From Peronospora farinosa (lineage: Eukaryota > Oomycota > Peronosporomycetes > Peronosporales > Peronosporaceae), in NCBI GenBank assembly GCA_947646735.1, contig CANTFK010000661.1:310001-374000 (forward strand): a stretch of 64,000 bases of DNA. The letters are read 5' to 3'. Below, piece by piece: positions 46,155 to 57,577 of the stretch; position 1 is the stretch's first letter; each line of letters starts with the position of its first letter. The notes beneath the pieces are model-generated. The model was not told the origin of the DNA. It searched no databases and worked only from the letters and a program-made list of their open reading frames with translations. Position numbers and translations under genes: made by a program.

Positions 46155-49100
46155 TCATCCGTCATCATGCTGACTGGAAAAGAGGAAAAATGACACCAGT
46201 CTTAGCCAAAATGTCTTCTCAGCTTGTGTAAGCTCATCCTGATCGAGAAAAGCACACAATTGGAATCGTGCTGGCGAAGTTGTGCCCGCCAGTTGGGGTT
46301 GGACTAGTGAACACGCGGCCAGGACTCGTTGGAACTTGGCTTTCCAATCTTTATCAGCAGGTCGAGGCTGCTTTACGATCGGTAACGACGACACCGAAGG
46401 ACCAGCAAAGTATCGGACTAGGATGTTTACGAAAAACGCATCCATTTCGGATTGAGCTCGTTTTGGGGGCGACATCGACGGTGTAGCCTCTACCAGCAGA
46501 TGGACTCGTGCTGAAGCCATCGAAGTAATATCCAACGAGGTTCGGTGCCACAGCGCACCTAGAGCTTCCTCCGTTTGATGTGACAACCACACACCGAACT
46601 CAAGAAGCAAAGTTCTCTTCACAATAAATCCTGATCCGTTTATGCCTTCAGAACCCTCTTTGTCATCACTCGTTGGTGATGAACACAAATCCAGACGACA
46701 GTATTCACGAAACAGGCTCAAATTCACGACCTCGGTGGCACATGCCAATTGTGGCACTTGCTGCAGCCGGAAGAGCGCATACAACACATTTAAATGTGAT
46801 GGTAGCAACAACTGATCCTCGTCGTAGACTTGTTCCAGCGACGATCGTGGACTCAACTGAGTGGACCACCAACTGCTTCCCCAATCTGCGACATCTAGCT
46901 GGTATCCATCGTCCTCGCTAGCGTCACAGTCGTCCGCATAACCGAAAGTACCCGTCATAAAGTATGACCGAAAAATTCTACACAAACGATCGTCACTGTT
47001 GCTAACGCCATTGTGATCTCCCACGTGCACTTCATGCAGCAGCTCAAGCTCCTCGGTAAAACTAGCAAAACTTCCGAAACCTTTTCGTGGTCGACGTTTA
47101 AGAAAAACCACATTCTTGTTCCGCAAAAGATCAAGCCGCAGAGAGTTAGCTGTTCTTACTTTCCCTGTTCGTTCATCAGATACTGGCGACGTAAGAATTT
47201 CAATCGGATAAAATTCAGGATCAGAGATGATGAGGCGCTTAATAGTTGTAATATCGGGAAGAAGGCATGGACTGCGCAGCACTTGATACGAAGGTTGAGT
47301 CTCGTCTAAAGAACCATTTTCGATAGGAAAAAAGTCAACTCGTACTGTAACAGCAGTGGTAGACTTGGTACTCACATCCACGGTTTCCAGTAATCGTGAA
47401 GTATCAACAGCCAGTACGTAGAGGTGACGGAAAGCTTGCAGATGGAACTTGTTGTCAGCAGTATTCATTGCAGGCATCGGGTAGAGTGAGACCACAAGTG
47501 CTGCAATAGCCTCCTTGGATCGAGAAACAGTTGCGCGCCCACCACCTATGAAAAGCAATCCGATTGCCATACTCAGAGCCATATGATTTCCGTAGCTTAT
47601 TGCTGCGTCAACTCGTTGCCGCAGCGTGATCGAGCGCAGAAGTGCGAGTGTTTCTATATGACCTGTTCCAGCATCAACCAAAGCTAGTGCCTGCGCACAC
47701 ACTGCTAAGCACCGCTCGACGGTCGCTCGTTCCGTCGCTGCAGCAACAATACTGCTACTTCCACGCAGAAGCATTGAGGATAACGATGAAGACACCTTCG
47801 ATCTTAGCTCACGAAAGTGTAAAACGTACTTGCGAAGTGTGGCACGAGCTGATGTATTGCATGTTCCAGCATACCGCAATCCGATACTCATGCACGCTCC
47901 CGCAACAATGTTTGCATAAGCCTCACAGATTGAGCGGAGATCAGAACGTGATGGTGATCCACTCAAATGCGCTTGGTTAGCATCTCCTTTTGTATCCTGA
48001 ATACATTTGTACGCTTGATAAAGCTGTGCCGGGACTTCGTGTTGATCTATCCATTCTGTCGTTGGTAGTATGCTATTCCACATCACTAGATTTTTTGCCA
48101 GTGTACGCACCAACAAGATGTCGGGACGAACATAATCCAGGAGAGTAAGAGTATCAGGAACCGCCAATTGCGCAGCCACAGTCTTGTTGTCGCTCTGCAT
48201 GTACATGAATGCAAGTGCTAAAGCGCTTGCGCAGCCAGTCACCCCAATATTTACATGTTCGCCGCCACCACGAGCCCCATTCCGATCATTGGAATGTTTT
48301 GTATCACGTCCAGCGCCAGGAGAGGCCTCTGTGTTGACATTTGGCGATTCATTACTAGCGACGCTACTATTAACCGCAAAGTTAAAACCATTACTTCCAC
48401 TGGCAAACGCTTGCCAGCGACGTCCACGATAAAGGCAACTTCCAGCCGCATTTAGATCCCGGTAGTTTATCGCACCTCCGACAATGTACTGGTGAAGCTT
48501 TTCTTCCAGCTTCAAGTCGGCTAGTCCAGGGTCTCCTGTTGTGGTCTGGCCGCGCCCGAGTACGACAAGGCCAAGCGCCATACCTGCCGCTAAAGCATAC
48601 CCCTCCAGCTGATCAAATGAAGCCGTCGATAGTCCTACATTACCGTTGCTTCCCACAAATTGCGAGCTCGATGGAGAACGTGCTATCTCGGTGAGCAACA
48701 GCTCTGTCATCAAACGGTAACCCGTTCCTTGGTACAAAATGCCCAGTCCCAGTAATGCTGCTGTCTGAGTGGACGCAGGTACTGAAAACCCTCCGAATGG
48801 TGGTGGTAGCAATGACGGAACATGAAGACACAGCATCTTGGATACCGACCGCTCCAACGCTAGCTCTAATCCTGTCCCAAGTAGCGGAGTGTTGTCCGAC
48901 GATGAAAGCTCAGGGAAACCGGAGAAGAGATGGTCTGCGTCTAGCGACGGTGCATCTGCGCCTTCGTTTGCTAATGGTAGAGATTGGTCGCCATCATTAT
49001 TCGTGACAGGGCTCGCTGTTGCGGCTTGCTGCTTACGCTTGCGTCGACAGTGCGCAGCCGTGGTAGCCATACCGAGCATGATTGCGACAGTCACGAACTC

Positions 49101-52100
49101 ATTTGACAGCGACAAGTAGTTGTATACGTCAGCCATGGACAAGCACTTGAGATGACCGCGTAGACCTATTCCCAACAATAACCCCGCATGGGCTGCATAA
49201 GCCTCTTCCAGATTGCGAGTGGTAGTATCACCTGACCGGGTTGCTGCTGCCTGTCCGTTCGTAGTAGTTACACCTGAGTTTTGTTGCAAAGATTCATTGA
49301 CCGAGGGCCGATGGTATTTTATCCAGTGACGATTAATAACTCCAGACAGGTCATGAGCCGGAAGCCGAAGGCCTGTGGCGCATCCATTGTGAAATTGAGG
49401 CCAATATGCTAACTCTTTCGCGTAGCCGGATAGATCAAGTTCCGCAATCGCATTTGCAGGCGGCTTTCGTCCAGCAAGAGGCAACGCAGGAATATGAAGC
49501 CGCCATATTTGTGTTTGAGCAGCAGAAACATCAAAGCTACCAAGCGTAACCATACCGCGTGCTACAGACAGCGCCATAGATCGTTTGCAGAGTAGCAGCA
49601 ATCGAGCTTGCTGTTGCTGTGCATAATCTAGTTCGGACAAATCTGGCGTCTTCTCTAATCTCAAACAGAGAGGTTGACTTGAGCGAAGAAGTCGAGCAAC
49701 TTCCTTCATCCTCTGATCAGCAGGGAAGAGCGGTTGACTGCGACCTATGATGTATTTCAAACCGTCACAGTCATCGCGAATATCATCTTGTGATTGAACA
49801 CTGTGATCGCATGAGCTACTTGCAAGATCATGCTGTTGGTTGATTCCAGAGTAATCAACAGCCATATTTTCTGCGCTTGCAATACTGAGATCTTCCCGTC
49901 CCACGAATGCACAGATGTCTTCAGTAATGAAAGGTGGCGGATGATGCTTCACTTGGCGAATGCTTTGAAGAATAGGAAAGCTTAGACCAACTGGGAGATC
50001 GTCCAGCAAAAGAGCACTACCAACGGGATCTTGAGTGAGGTAAACAATCAGCTTGAATGCATTCGATTGCGCGGTGGGTAAGTGAGGAGCACCTTCTTCT
50101 GAGATTGGATACATGAGCTCGTATGCACGACACATCGCTCGAGTGCGCCGAAGCGGATTGTCAGGACGTCGAAACAAGCAACCACTAGGAAGCGGATGGT
50201 GTTCTGAATCATCCAAAAGTGTGGGAAAATCCATTAACTTGTCTGTCCGTGCTGTCATCTTAGTTTGAAGCCACACTGTTACATCAGGGACACACCCGTA
50301 CATAGTAAAAGAGAGTAACCCTTCTGTTTGCTTTTTGGACTGAAATTCCAACGCTGGCGACCTTACTCTTTGTTTAAGGATGCAATTGTCCTCTCGATAG
50401 TAGGTGACAAAATGACCGAAACCCAGCAGCAATCCCATATCCAACAACAGGCTCACAAGATGCAATCGCTGCTGAAAGAGCGCAATTGACAACTTGAATT
50501 CTTCGCTAAGTAAGTGAAGTCCCACAAAAATGGTCTTCACATAATCTTCGATTCTGGAGCACACCCGCTTCTCATTAGTTTGGGCATTATTGTTGGCATT
50601 TTTGTTGCTACTCTCACGATCGTCGCTGGGGCTGCGCCCGAAGGACTTCGCGACTGGCAGCTCCATTGTGGCAAAAAGCATAGCATGCTCATATTGGTAC
50701 ATGTCATGATATTCACTCTGGCTAAGCGCATCAAAAGATGATGAGCACGAAGGAGCACCAGTTCTCTCTCCATCATCCGAGGCCAATCCATCTACTACGG
50801 ATGACAACATTTCATTGTTATTGCTGCCCTGCCTCGGCAGCAGACTGATGACGTGTTCACAGAATGTCTGCCACTCAATTCCACCATCCACAAGTTCGTC
50901 ATCATCAGAAGCACGTTGAGTTTTCAGCTGTGCTCTGTAAACTACTTGTGCTTTAAACGCGCACAATATCGTAGGTGGGATTATGCAGTCCAGCACCTCA
51001 AAAACTTGTTGTAGCAATGGAGAGCCCACAATCGTTAGCGGATGCTTGCATCGCCATATCGTTCCACTCAAGCTACCACACAAATTTGGAAACACAATTT
51101 CATAGGCATCACACATGCCAACAGAGTGTAGCTGGACATTGCCTACTAGCCGCATTCTATCTGAGCCATCCTCATTTGGAATGTCTATAGCGAGATCATC
51201 ACGCTCCATGCCAGGAAGAGTCAGGCGACAAATCGGATGGTATGCCCTATACAACATGAGCACACCAGTCTTTTCAAGCACTACGATATCGATGAATCCC
51301 TCAAAGCCGTGGCCTTTGATGTCCACTTCACCTTCACACGATCTTCTGTCATCATTCTGCCGGATGGGAACAGCATCACGACAATGCAAGATACGAACGC
51401 CATTAGTTTCGTGGTCATTTTCCGCTGTAGGACTGTCTTGCTGTGAAAGAGGCTTCAGGAGTAGAGTTCCCGAATCTTTGTCCATGATGCACAGCAGCGG
51501 AAAGCCATCAATATCTGAAGCAATAAACGCCCCCTTCATAAGATTTCCTGACGATATTGATGATGCATTGGAAGTTAAGGGCGACGGCGGGATAGAAGAA
51601 GTAGTCATTAGAGGAGACGAAAGAATCGGTGACAGATGCGTCGGCTGTAAAGGCGCTGGTCCAACTCGAGGAGACTTCCACAGCAGCACAGCCAGCCACT
51701 CAGGCTCAATGCGTACTCGCAGCTCCTCCAAATCACTCTTTGCTCGGTATCTCGTCCACGTCGGTCCATCAACCACTTTAACAGTTGGTATCGAGCAGCT
51801 CTTGGATTTCGTCTCCACTATATTCATCTGAAACACATGATATCTCTGCTCCCAGCAATGAAAAGCCACCAACAGAGACGATATTCCATCCTCTAGTACA
51901 GCCACAACATCCAATGCCGAGTCGGATAAAAATGTCTCCTTTCTCGCCCCTGTTGTATTTCTCTTGTTCGAACGCAGCGCCACTGGTTTAACTTCATCAA
52001 GTGGATGTCTGAGCGTAAAATACCGCGGTCTCGCCGGTACACCCGTCTCCATCAAGCCATACTTGTACTTGTCTCCATCTCCTCGATTACTCGTGCTTGC

Positions 52101-52652
52101 TCGTCGGTTTTTCCTGGCGAGAGCCACAGCTGCAGCATCTCTCGGTCGTTTCGATGGGGTGGCTGGGATCTGGACCGCTGGACTGCGTTGCAACAGCAGA
52201 CCTCGTCTTTCCATTGGAAAGAGACGATTGGCTTGAAAAGGCAGTGCTACTTCAAATACTTCTCCAGCTGCAGAGTATACATTTAAGCAGTCAGAACGCA
52301 CCAAAACACACAAATGAGGGTGGTTTTGGGACCGTCGCGGCAGTTTTCGCTGTCTCTGACCCCTCCTTGACTCATCTATATCATGTCTTGTATTTGTCAA
52401 GACTTTTGAAGAGAAATCCGCCAGTACAGCGTGCAGAACGCGCCCAGGGAAGACAAAACGCCGCTCCACGACGTGTGTTCCGCGGTGTACAAAGCTCACG
52501 CTATCAAAGCTCACACGTACGAGAAAAGGCGACTTGGAATACTGCGATTCACTAAAGAATATACGACCGTTATCAGGTGGTAGTAAAGCGCGCTTATTGG
52601 AGCGCACGCCGGCGCAGCGTATGCGGAGACTTGGTACGGCATCGGTGACCAT
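46155..52652 (-). CDS. APC1: APC1, largest subunit of the anaphase-promoting complex
   Basis: Single uninterrupted exon of 2165 aa, remarkable for this intron-rich neighbourhood. The first ATG is at 52652 (MVTDAVPSLRIRC); the frame upstream starts only with TTG. The N-terminal half is a beta-propeller-like region. The PC (proteasome/cyclosome) repeats start near 49190 with AHAGLLLGIGLRGHLKCLS, and contain AAGMALGLVVLGRG, GCASALALAFMYMQSDN, then VRPDILLVRTLAKNLVMWN, which match APC1 (TSG24/BIMEIMA). APC1 is the scaffold of the E3 that triggers anaphase by ubiquitinating securin and cyclin B. The loops between repeats are longer and lower in complexity than usual. Confidence 0.9.
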   Translation of the reverse strand: MVTDAVPSLRIRCAGVRSNKRALLPPDNGRIFFSESQYSKSPFLVRVSFDSVSFVHRGTHVVERRFVFPGRVLHAVLADFSSKVLTNTRHDIDESRRGQRQRKLPRRSQNHPHLCVLVRSDCLNVYSAAGEVFEVALPFQANRLFPMERRGLLLQRSPAVQIPATPSKRPRDAAAVALARKNRRASTSNRGDGDKYKYGLMETGVPARPRYFTLRHPLDEVKPVALRSNKRNTTGARKETFLSDSALDVVAVLEDGISSLLVAFHCWEQRYHVFQMNIVETKSKSCSIPTVKVVDGPTWTRYRAKSDLEELRVRIEPEWLAVLLWKSPRVGPAPLQPTHLSPILSSPLMTTSSIPPSPLTSNASSISSGNLMKGAFIASDIDGFPLLCIMDKDSGTLLLKPLSQQDSPTAENDHETNGVRILHCRDAVPIRQNDDRRSCEGEVDIKGHGFEGFIDIVVLEKTGVLMLYRAYHPICRLTLPGMERDDLAIDIPNEDGSDRMRLVGNVQLHSVGMCDAYEIVFPNLCGSLSGTIWRCKHPLTIVGSPLLQQVFEVLDCIIPPTILCAFKAQVVYRAQLKTQRASDDDELVDGGIEWQTFCEHVISLLPRQGSNNNEMLSSVVDGLASDDGERTGAPSCSSSFDALSQSEYHDMYQYEHAMLFATMELPVAKSFGRSPSDDRESSNKNANNNAQTNEKRVCSRIEDYVKTIFVGLHLLSEEFKLSIALFQQRLHLVSLLLDMGLLLGFGHFVTYYREDNCILKQRVRSPALEFQSKKQTEGLLSFTMYGCVPDVTVWLQTKMTARTDKLMDFPTLLDDSEHHPLPSGCLFRRPDNPLRRTRAMCRAYELMYPISEEGAPHLPTAQSNAFKLIVYLTQDPVGSALLLDDLPVGLSFPILQSIRQVKHHPPPFITEDICAFVGREDLSIASAENMAVDYSGINQQHDLASSSCDHSVQSQDDIRDDCDGLKYIIGRSQPLFPADQRMKEVARLLRSSQPLCLRLEKTPDLSELDYAQQQQARLLLLCKRSMALSVARGMVTLGSFDVSAAQTQIWRLHIPALPLAGRKPPANAIAELDLSGYAKELAYWPQFHNGCATGLRLPAHDLSGVINRHWIKYHRPSVNESLQQNSGVTTTNGQAAATRSGDTTTRNLEEAYAAHAGLLLGIGLRGHLKCLSMADVYNYLSLSNEFVTVAIMLGMATTAAHCRRKRKQQAATASPVTNNDGDQSLPLANEGADAPSLDADHLFSGFPELSSSDNTPLLGTGLELALERSVSKMLCLHVPSLLPPPFGGFSVPASTQTAALLGLGILYQGTGYRLMTELLLTEIARSPSSSQFVGSNGNVGLSTASFDQLEGYALAAGMALGLVVLGRGQTTTGDPGLADLKLEEKLHQYIVGGAINYRDLNAAGSCLYRGRRWQAFASGSNGFNFAVNSSVASNESPNVNTEASPGAGRDTKHSNDRNGARGGGEHVNIGVTGCASALALAFMYMQSDNKTVAAQLAVPDTLTLLDYVRPDILLVRTLAKNLVMWNSILPTTEWIDQHEVPAQLYQAYKCIQDTKGDANQAHLSGSPSRSDLRSICEAYANIVAGACMSIGLRYAGTCNTSARATLRKYVLHFRELRSKVSSSLSSMLLRGSSSIVAAATERATVERCLAVCAQALALVDAGTGHIETLALLRSITLRQRVDAAISYGNHMALSMAIGLLFIGGGRATVSRSKEAIAALVVSLYPMPAMNTADNKFHLQAFRHLYVLAVDTSRLLETVDVSTKSTTAVTVRVDFFPIENGSLDETQPSYQVLRSPCLLPDITTIKRLIISDPEFYPIEILTSPVSDERTGKVRTANSLRLDLLRNKNVVFLKRRPRKGFGSFASFTEELELLHEVHVGDHNGVSNSDDRLCRIFRSYFMTGTFGYADDCDASEDDGYQLDVADWGSSWWSTQLSPRSSLEQVYDEDQLLLPSHLNVLYALFRLQQVPQLACATEVVNLSLFREYCRLDLCSSPTSDDKEGSEGINGSGFIVKRTLLLEFGVWLSHQTEEALGALWHRTSLDITSMASARVHLLVEATPSMSPPKRAQSEMDAFFVNILVRYFAGPSVSSLPIVKQPRPADKDWKAKFQRVLAACSLVQPQLAGTTSPARFQLCAFLDQDELTQAEKTFWLRLVSFFLFSSQHDDG

Positions 52653-52772
52653 GTTGAGCTTCAAGAATGGGAGCCAAAAAAAGACTATAAGGTTATTTGA
52701 GACGACTATTTATGAAAGCGGGACTAAAAATTTGAGTATTGGTCTATATTTTGCGACGACTGGAGACGGACA

Positions 52773-55700
52773 ATGTTCGCGCAACTCAAGCGTGAGAGTC
52801 TGCGGAAGCTACAGGCGATGGAAGACAAGAGTCCCAAGGGGTGTATTGATGAACCTATTGTCACGATGATCAAGACTATTAATGCTCATCCGGATTATGT
52901 GAGTTTTAATTCTGGTGGAGTAGGAAATACTCATGTTTAAATACTAATCTGAATGTGCTTGTGATACAGATAACGAGCAGCTCCTGTTCTGGTCGCATTG
53001 CGCTCTTTTGTGGGAAAAATGCAGTAGCCACCGCAGCAGTAGAAGAAGAAAATGGAACTCCAAGTGGCTCTGATTTGATCACAAAAGGTGGCAAATGGTT
53101 GTTTGCTGAACATGCTACAATCACATTTGATCAATTAGTCACGGCGCTGCGCTCTTCTGATGCCCATAAAAGTACCAGTAACATGGTGCGTGAACTGATG
53201 GGTAGCTGTACTTTTATTTTGGGTACTAGATGGTAATTGATGGGTGGGTGTGTTTTGGTAGATTCTCTTCAAACACGAGCCATTCATCATGCACGTTGTG
53301 TGTCGTGATCTCGACTCGGCAAAAGCATTGTTGCAATGGGGTATTGCCAACGGGTTCCGGGAATCAGGTGTTGTCCTTGGCAATCGAAAAATCATGTGTG
53401 CCATACGTACGTCGGCCAATGGTTTGGAAATCCCACTTGGACGGAGTGCAGAGCACCTGCTGATCGATGACGAGTACCTCCGATGGATCGTGGACATCGC
53501 GAATCAAAAGTTTGAGGTCAACAAGCAAAAGATTGATCGACTTTTTGAAACCTTTCGTGCCACATTTTGCCAGCCAGCAGCGAAATGGCAAACTGGACTT
53601 GGTTCTGGGGTCGAACTGAGCTCCTGGGCGGAGGTGATTACCGAGAATGGCGTGAAGCTTGTGGGGCATTCGAGCGTGCGGTACCGAGACTCAATTGTAG
53701 TATTTGGTGGTCAGGGGACTACTGCTGTGGGAACAACAACACGCGTTGCCGATGTGACTTTTTTAGTCCCTTCCAAAGACGGTTCGCTTCGGCAGACATA
53801 CCATACGATAGCCGGGGTTAATGGCCCGTCAGCTAGGATGTATCACTCTTCTGTTGTTGTGGGATCACGTATGGTTGTGTTTGGTGGTCGCACTAGTCCT
53901 ACAAAACCTCTGGGAGATCTCTACACAATGGATCTTGAAACGAAGCAGTGGACGAAGATTATCGCCCAAGGAGTTGGCCCCTCTCCACGCTGGAAGCATT
54001 GCAGCTGCGCTGGTGAGTTTTGCTGTCATAATTGTTGGTTGAACTGGACGGCTTGAAGAGTACTAATTACTCGTTCTGGTGTGGCTGCAGTTGGTTCTGT
54101 TGTATACGTGTACGGTGGTCGCGATGCCGAGCAAGTTTTTGGTGACCTGTTTGCCCTAGATCTTAGCGAAAACTCGCCACAGTGGCATCGAACTGGTGCG
54201 TCAACATCTAGACACTGATGCTTGCTATATTTTCTTATACTGATGTCGTGTGCTGATACAGAGAATTCATCGTTCATCATTCCACGCCGATTTGATCACA
54301 TTGGTACGGTTGTCAAATCAAAAAAGCTTGCTTTTTGGGGAGGTATGTCATCGTTGGAGTGCATTGATTCCAGCGATAACGATGATACTGGCGTCTGCTT
54401 GCTCTTTGATACTGTGGAAGAGACTTGGGAATACAAAAGCCTTGAAGACACCCGGAACAAGAGCCAGCCTCTTGCACTTTTTGCTGCCAGTGCTTGTTCG
54501 ATCAACGATCATCAGGTACTTGTGGTGGGTGGCATGACGTCTGCTTTTCTGGCGAGTGGAGATAAGGCGACCCGAATAATGTACGTGCTAAACGTCCATA
54601 CTTTGCAATGGACGGAAATCGGCGAAGTGAAGCATGAAAATGCAGCTTTTGTTGGGCACACTGCGACGTGGATGCCGACAAATAATTCTCTGTACGTTCT
54701 GGGCGGTGGATTCCAGTGCTTTGGCTTTGGGCAGTTTTATTCGGCGACGTATCAATGCCACCTGTCATTGAAGACCCTGCAGACAGCCCCTGTCATTGCC
54801 TCCAAAAGCAACCCAGTTTGCCCACTGTCTACAAGTATGTCGGCCTCATCGAATGAAGCGCCGCTTGGTGTTCTTGTCAAAAAATTGGAAGTGAAGAAAG
54901 TAAAGACATTGCTTGAGAAGGCGCACGTTTACGACAAGTCCCGGCGTGTCCACGTAGTAAATGGTGTGCAGCCACATGAGGCTTCGACTGACAAAACGCA
55001 AACGACAATGTTTTTGATTCCTGTGACAGCCTCTATTCGTGACCTTATTGCTTCGACAACAGACTCCGAAGTTCAAAAGCTCGAGATTGTACCGGACGAT
55101 GATGCCTACATAAACAAATTTGGCAAGAGTAGTGGACTGAACCGCAATGAAGTGATTCGCAGTACGATTTGTGCTTTTGCTAGTAAGCACCAACTCTCGA
55201 TTGAGCTCAAAAATGCCATTCCGGAAAAGTATGAGTATGTAGGTGATGTTTTACTGGTGCCACGAGATTCCTTCCTTGAGCAAGAATGGGCACCGTTTGC
55301 TGACAAGATGTGGGCGCATGTTTGTTCATCTACTACTCCCGCTTTCTCTCGTGTTGCACGAAAAGCCTTTATTGATGCAAGTGAGAAACGCCAGAGTCGT
55401 GTCGAGCTATTGTACGTAAACAACAAGGCACTCACCACACAGCGTAGCAAAGAAGCTCCCGGTTGGGTGGAAATTCGTGAAAATGGTATCATCTACGGCT
55501 GGGACCTCACTCGTGTAATGTTCTCGTCGGGTAATGTCACTGAGAAGGCCCGCATGGCAAACATCGGATGTCGTGGTGAGATCATCGTTGACCTCTTTTG
55601 TGGCATCGGTTACTACGTGCTCCCCTTCCTCGTGCATGGTGGGGCTGCGTTCGTTCACGCTTGCGAGTGGAATCCCGACTCGGTTGCAGCACTACGCTTT

Positions 55701-56084
55701 AACTTGGAGCGCAACCACGTTGCAGATAGATGCAAGGTCTATCTCGGTGACAACCGCGTATCTGTTCCTACAATCGGTGCAGTCGCTGACCGTGTCAATT
55801 TGGGTCTATTACCCACAAGTAAGAAGGCGTGGCCACTCGCCGTACAAGTGCTAAAACCAAATGGTGGGTGGTTCCATGTGCATGATAACGTAGCAATTGA
55901 GGATCAAAAAGCTTGGAAAGAGCGCGTATTGGACTCAATGCGTCAGCTTGCACAGCAGAATGGAAAAGACTGGATTATTACGTGCGATCACGTCGAGAAG
56001 GTAAAGTCGTACGCCCCAAAAGTCTATCATTTTGTCGCTGATATTCACTGCATAGCAAGAAATTCTACCTCTGACGTGAAGTAG
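52773..56084 (+). CDS. TYW2: TYW3-kelch-TYW2 fusion, tRNA wybutosine synthesis
   Basis: Five exons (52773-52898, 52970-53185, 53262-54012, 54091-54195, 54262-56084) sum to 1006 aa. Residues 1-210 are TYW3-like: LSPKG-type KSPKGCIDEPIV, then ITSSSCSGRIALF, and FKHEPFIMHVVCRDLDSAKAL. A kelch propeller follows with repeated GG turns (VVFGGQG, VVFGGRTSP, VYVYGGRDAEQ, VVGGMTS, YVLGGGFQCFG). The C-terminal 350 aa are a Met-10/TYW2-type methyltransferase fold with the SAM motif VDLFCGIGYYVLPFLVHGG and ACEWNPDSVAALRFNLERN. TYW2 transfers the aminocarboxypropyl group from SAM and TYW3 methylates; both act on the hypermodified guanosine 37 of tRNA-Phe. A similar TYW3-kelch-TYW2 order is known in plants. 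The gene starts 120 bp from APC1 (divergent). Confidence 0.9.
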
Positions 56085-56257
56085 CTGTAATTTGTACGGT
56101 TCCTGATTTCTAAAAGCGTGACAAAATCAGATTTGTTACTCGATTGTATAAAGATAACGTCAGAATGTTGCACATTTTTTGATCCACCCATTCCATTCGC
56201 ATATTCTCTCCCCTCTTTTTAACAAAAATAAAAAACCGTAACAAAAAATCCCAGCAA

Positions 56258-57244
56258 ATGGCTGCACGTTTTTCTCCACCGGATGTCATGGAGACTGAAG
56301 TGAAGCGACGTCTTGGGCCTCATGTGCAGCGTCGAGGTGACGGTTTTGCGGAAGCAGAGTCCATTGGAATGCTGCATCTCGTGCGTGCTCATTGGCGTGA
56401 AGGATGGGACGTCATTGCACAGCTACACAACCAGCAATTCTCTAAACACAATCGCTCTGCCGATTCACTCAAGAAAAAGTTTTCACGCTTGTATCGATCC
56501 AATGTCCCAGTGCGTGGCGCCAAGAATCATCAAGCTATTACTTTTGCTCACGTGGTGCATAAGGAGATGGTCGAAGGGGTCCCGTCTGCCCCGCCAAGTA
56601 TCGATGGGGACGAGCAAACGGAGCAGAACGATTTATCGTTTCAGACGCCACAAGGTGATGAACGAGAACAAGATGTTGGAGCTACCGAGTCAGAGCATAG
56701 TTGGGTGGAAACACCGTCGGAGGTGCTTTCGTCTACTACAGCGACTGGTCTCGTCACGACTCCAGTTGCTGATTCGGTTGCCGTGCCGTCGGCTGCTACT
56801 GTGCCGCGTCCACGTCCGCGTATGCGGCCACCACGTCCGACGCCTGAGTGGCATAACCCAGCAGCTATTTTTCCACCGGAGGCGACTCCATTGCCAAGCG
56901 ACGACTTGCTCACTTCAGTACTTAAAGTCGTTCTCCGTTCACAGTACCAACGTGACTTGGATAGAGAAGAAGAGCGTATCCGTCGGGAAGAAGAACGTCA
57001 ACGTCGTAGAGAAGAGGATGAACAGCGGAGACAGGAAGAAGAACATCGACGTAATGAAGAACGTGAAGAGTGGCGTCGACGCAATGAAGAACGTGCTGAA
57101 GAACGCGATGAGAACCGTCGTAGACACGAGCAGTTCATGCAGATGATGATGCTGCTCGTAGGAAAAAAGACACTGCCGAAGAGCGTGACTCCGAAAGTTA
57201 AGCGCCCGAGTGGTCTACCGTGTGTCGTTTTTCCTTTTCAATAG
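56258..57244 (+). CDS. DUF6818-type Myb/SANT-like protein (copy 1)
   Basis: Single exon, 328 aa. Residues 15-95 form a three-helix Myb/trihelix-like domain (RRGDGFAEAESIGMLHLV, HWREGWDVIAQLHNQQF, SLKKKFSRLYRSNVPVRG). This type of protein is common in oomycetes and called DUF6818 in databases, as far as I recall. A Ser/Thr/Val/Pro-rich linker and a long Arg/Glu coiled coil near residues 225-295 follow. It probably binds DNA and dimerises. A relative is encoded on the other strand at 57578-58483 with the same domain order, so the pair probably comes from an inverted duplication. Confidence 0.75.
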   Translation: MAARFSPPDVMETEVKRRLGPHVQRRGDGFAEAESIGMLHLVRAHWREGWDVIAQLHNQQFSKHNRSADSLKKKFSRLYRSNVPVRGAKNHQAITFAHVVHKEMVEGVPSAPPSIDGDEQTEQNDLSFQTPQGDEREQDVGATESEHSWVETPSEVLSSTTATGLVTTPVADSVAVPSAATVPRPRPRMRPPRPTPEWHNPAAIFPPEATPLPSDDLLTSVLKVVLRSQYQRDLDREEERIRREEERQRRREEDEQRRQEEEHRRNEEREEWRRRNEERAEERDENRRRHEQFMQMMMLLVGKKTLPKSVTPKVKRPSGLPCVVFPFQ

Positions 57245-57577
57245 GTAGGTATGGTGTCTGCGAAATTGAAGTGCAAACGCACTCGCCATTGCATCGAGCT
57301 CGAAACAATTATCAATGAGGTTAACACCACTCATCCATGTAGTTTTTGCCACCTTCAGTTCGAAGTACAACCGTAATGTTTTGAGTTAACGTTGTCTTTA
57401 TCATCCAACACTCGACAAAATGGAATCAATAGATACTTCCAAGCACCTCGAAGTAGTATACTTGTTAATGACAAGCGCCTAGAGTCCACTTTATTACCAA
57501 TGGCACGCAACATATTCGCAGGCAGCCACATCGCTACACAATTCCAACCTGCTACGATCTGCATGCGGATCGTCAAT
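57245..57577. other. gap between the convergent DUF6818-type genes
   Basis: The 333 bp hold the 3' flanks of both genes. A 130-codon plus ORF here and the minus ORF are not protein-like. Confidence 0.5.

Noticed and set aside
56313..57146. 277-codon plus ORF in another frame of the DUF6818-type gene
   Set aside because: It is a shadow of the coiled-coil and linker of the real frame; composition is odd (Arg/Val/Cys-rich).
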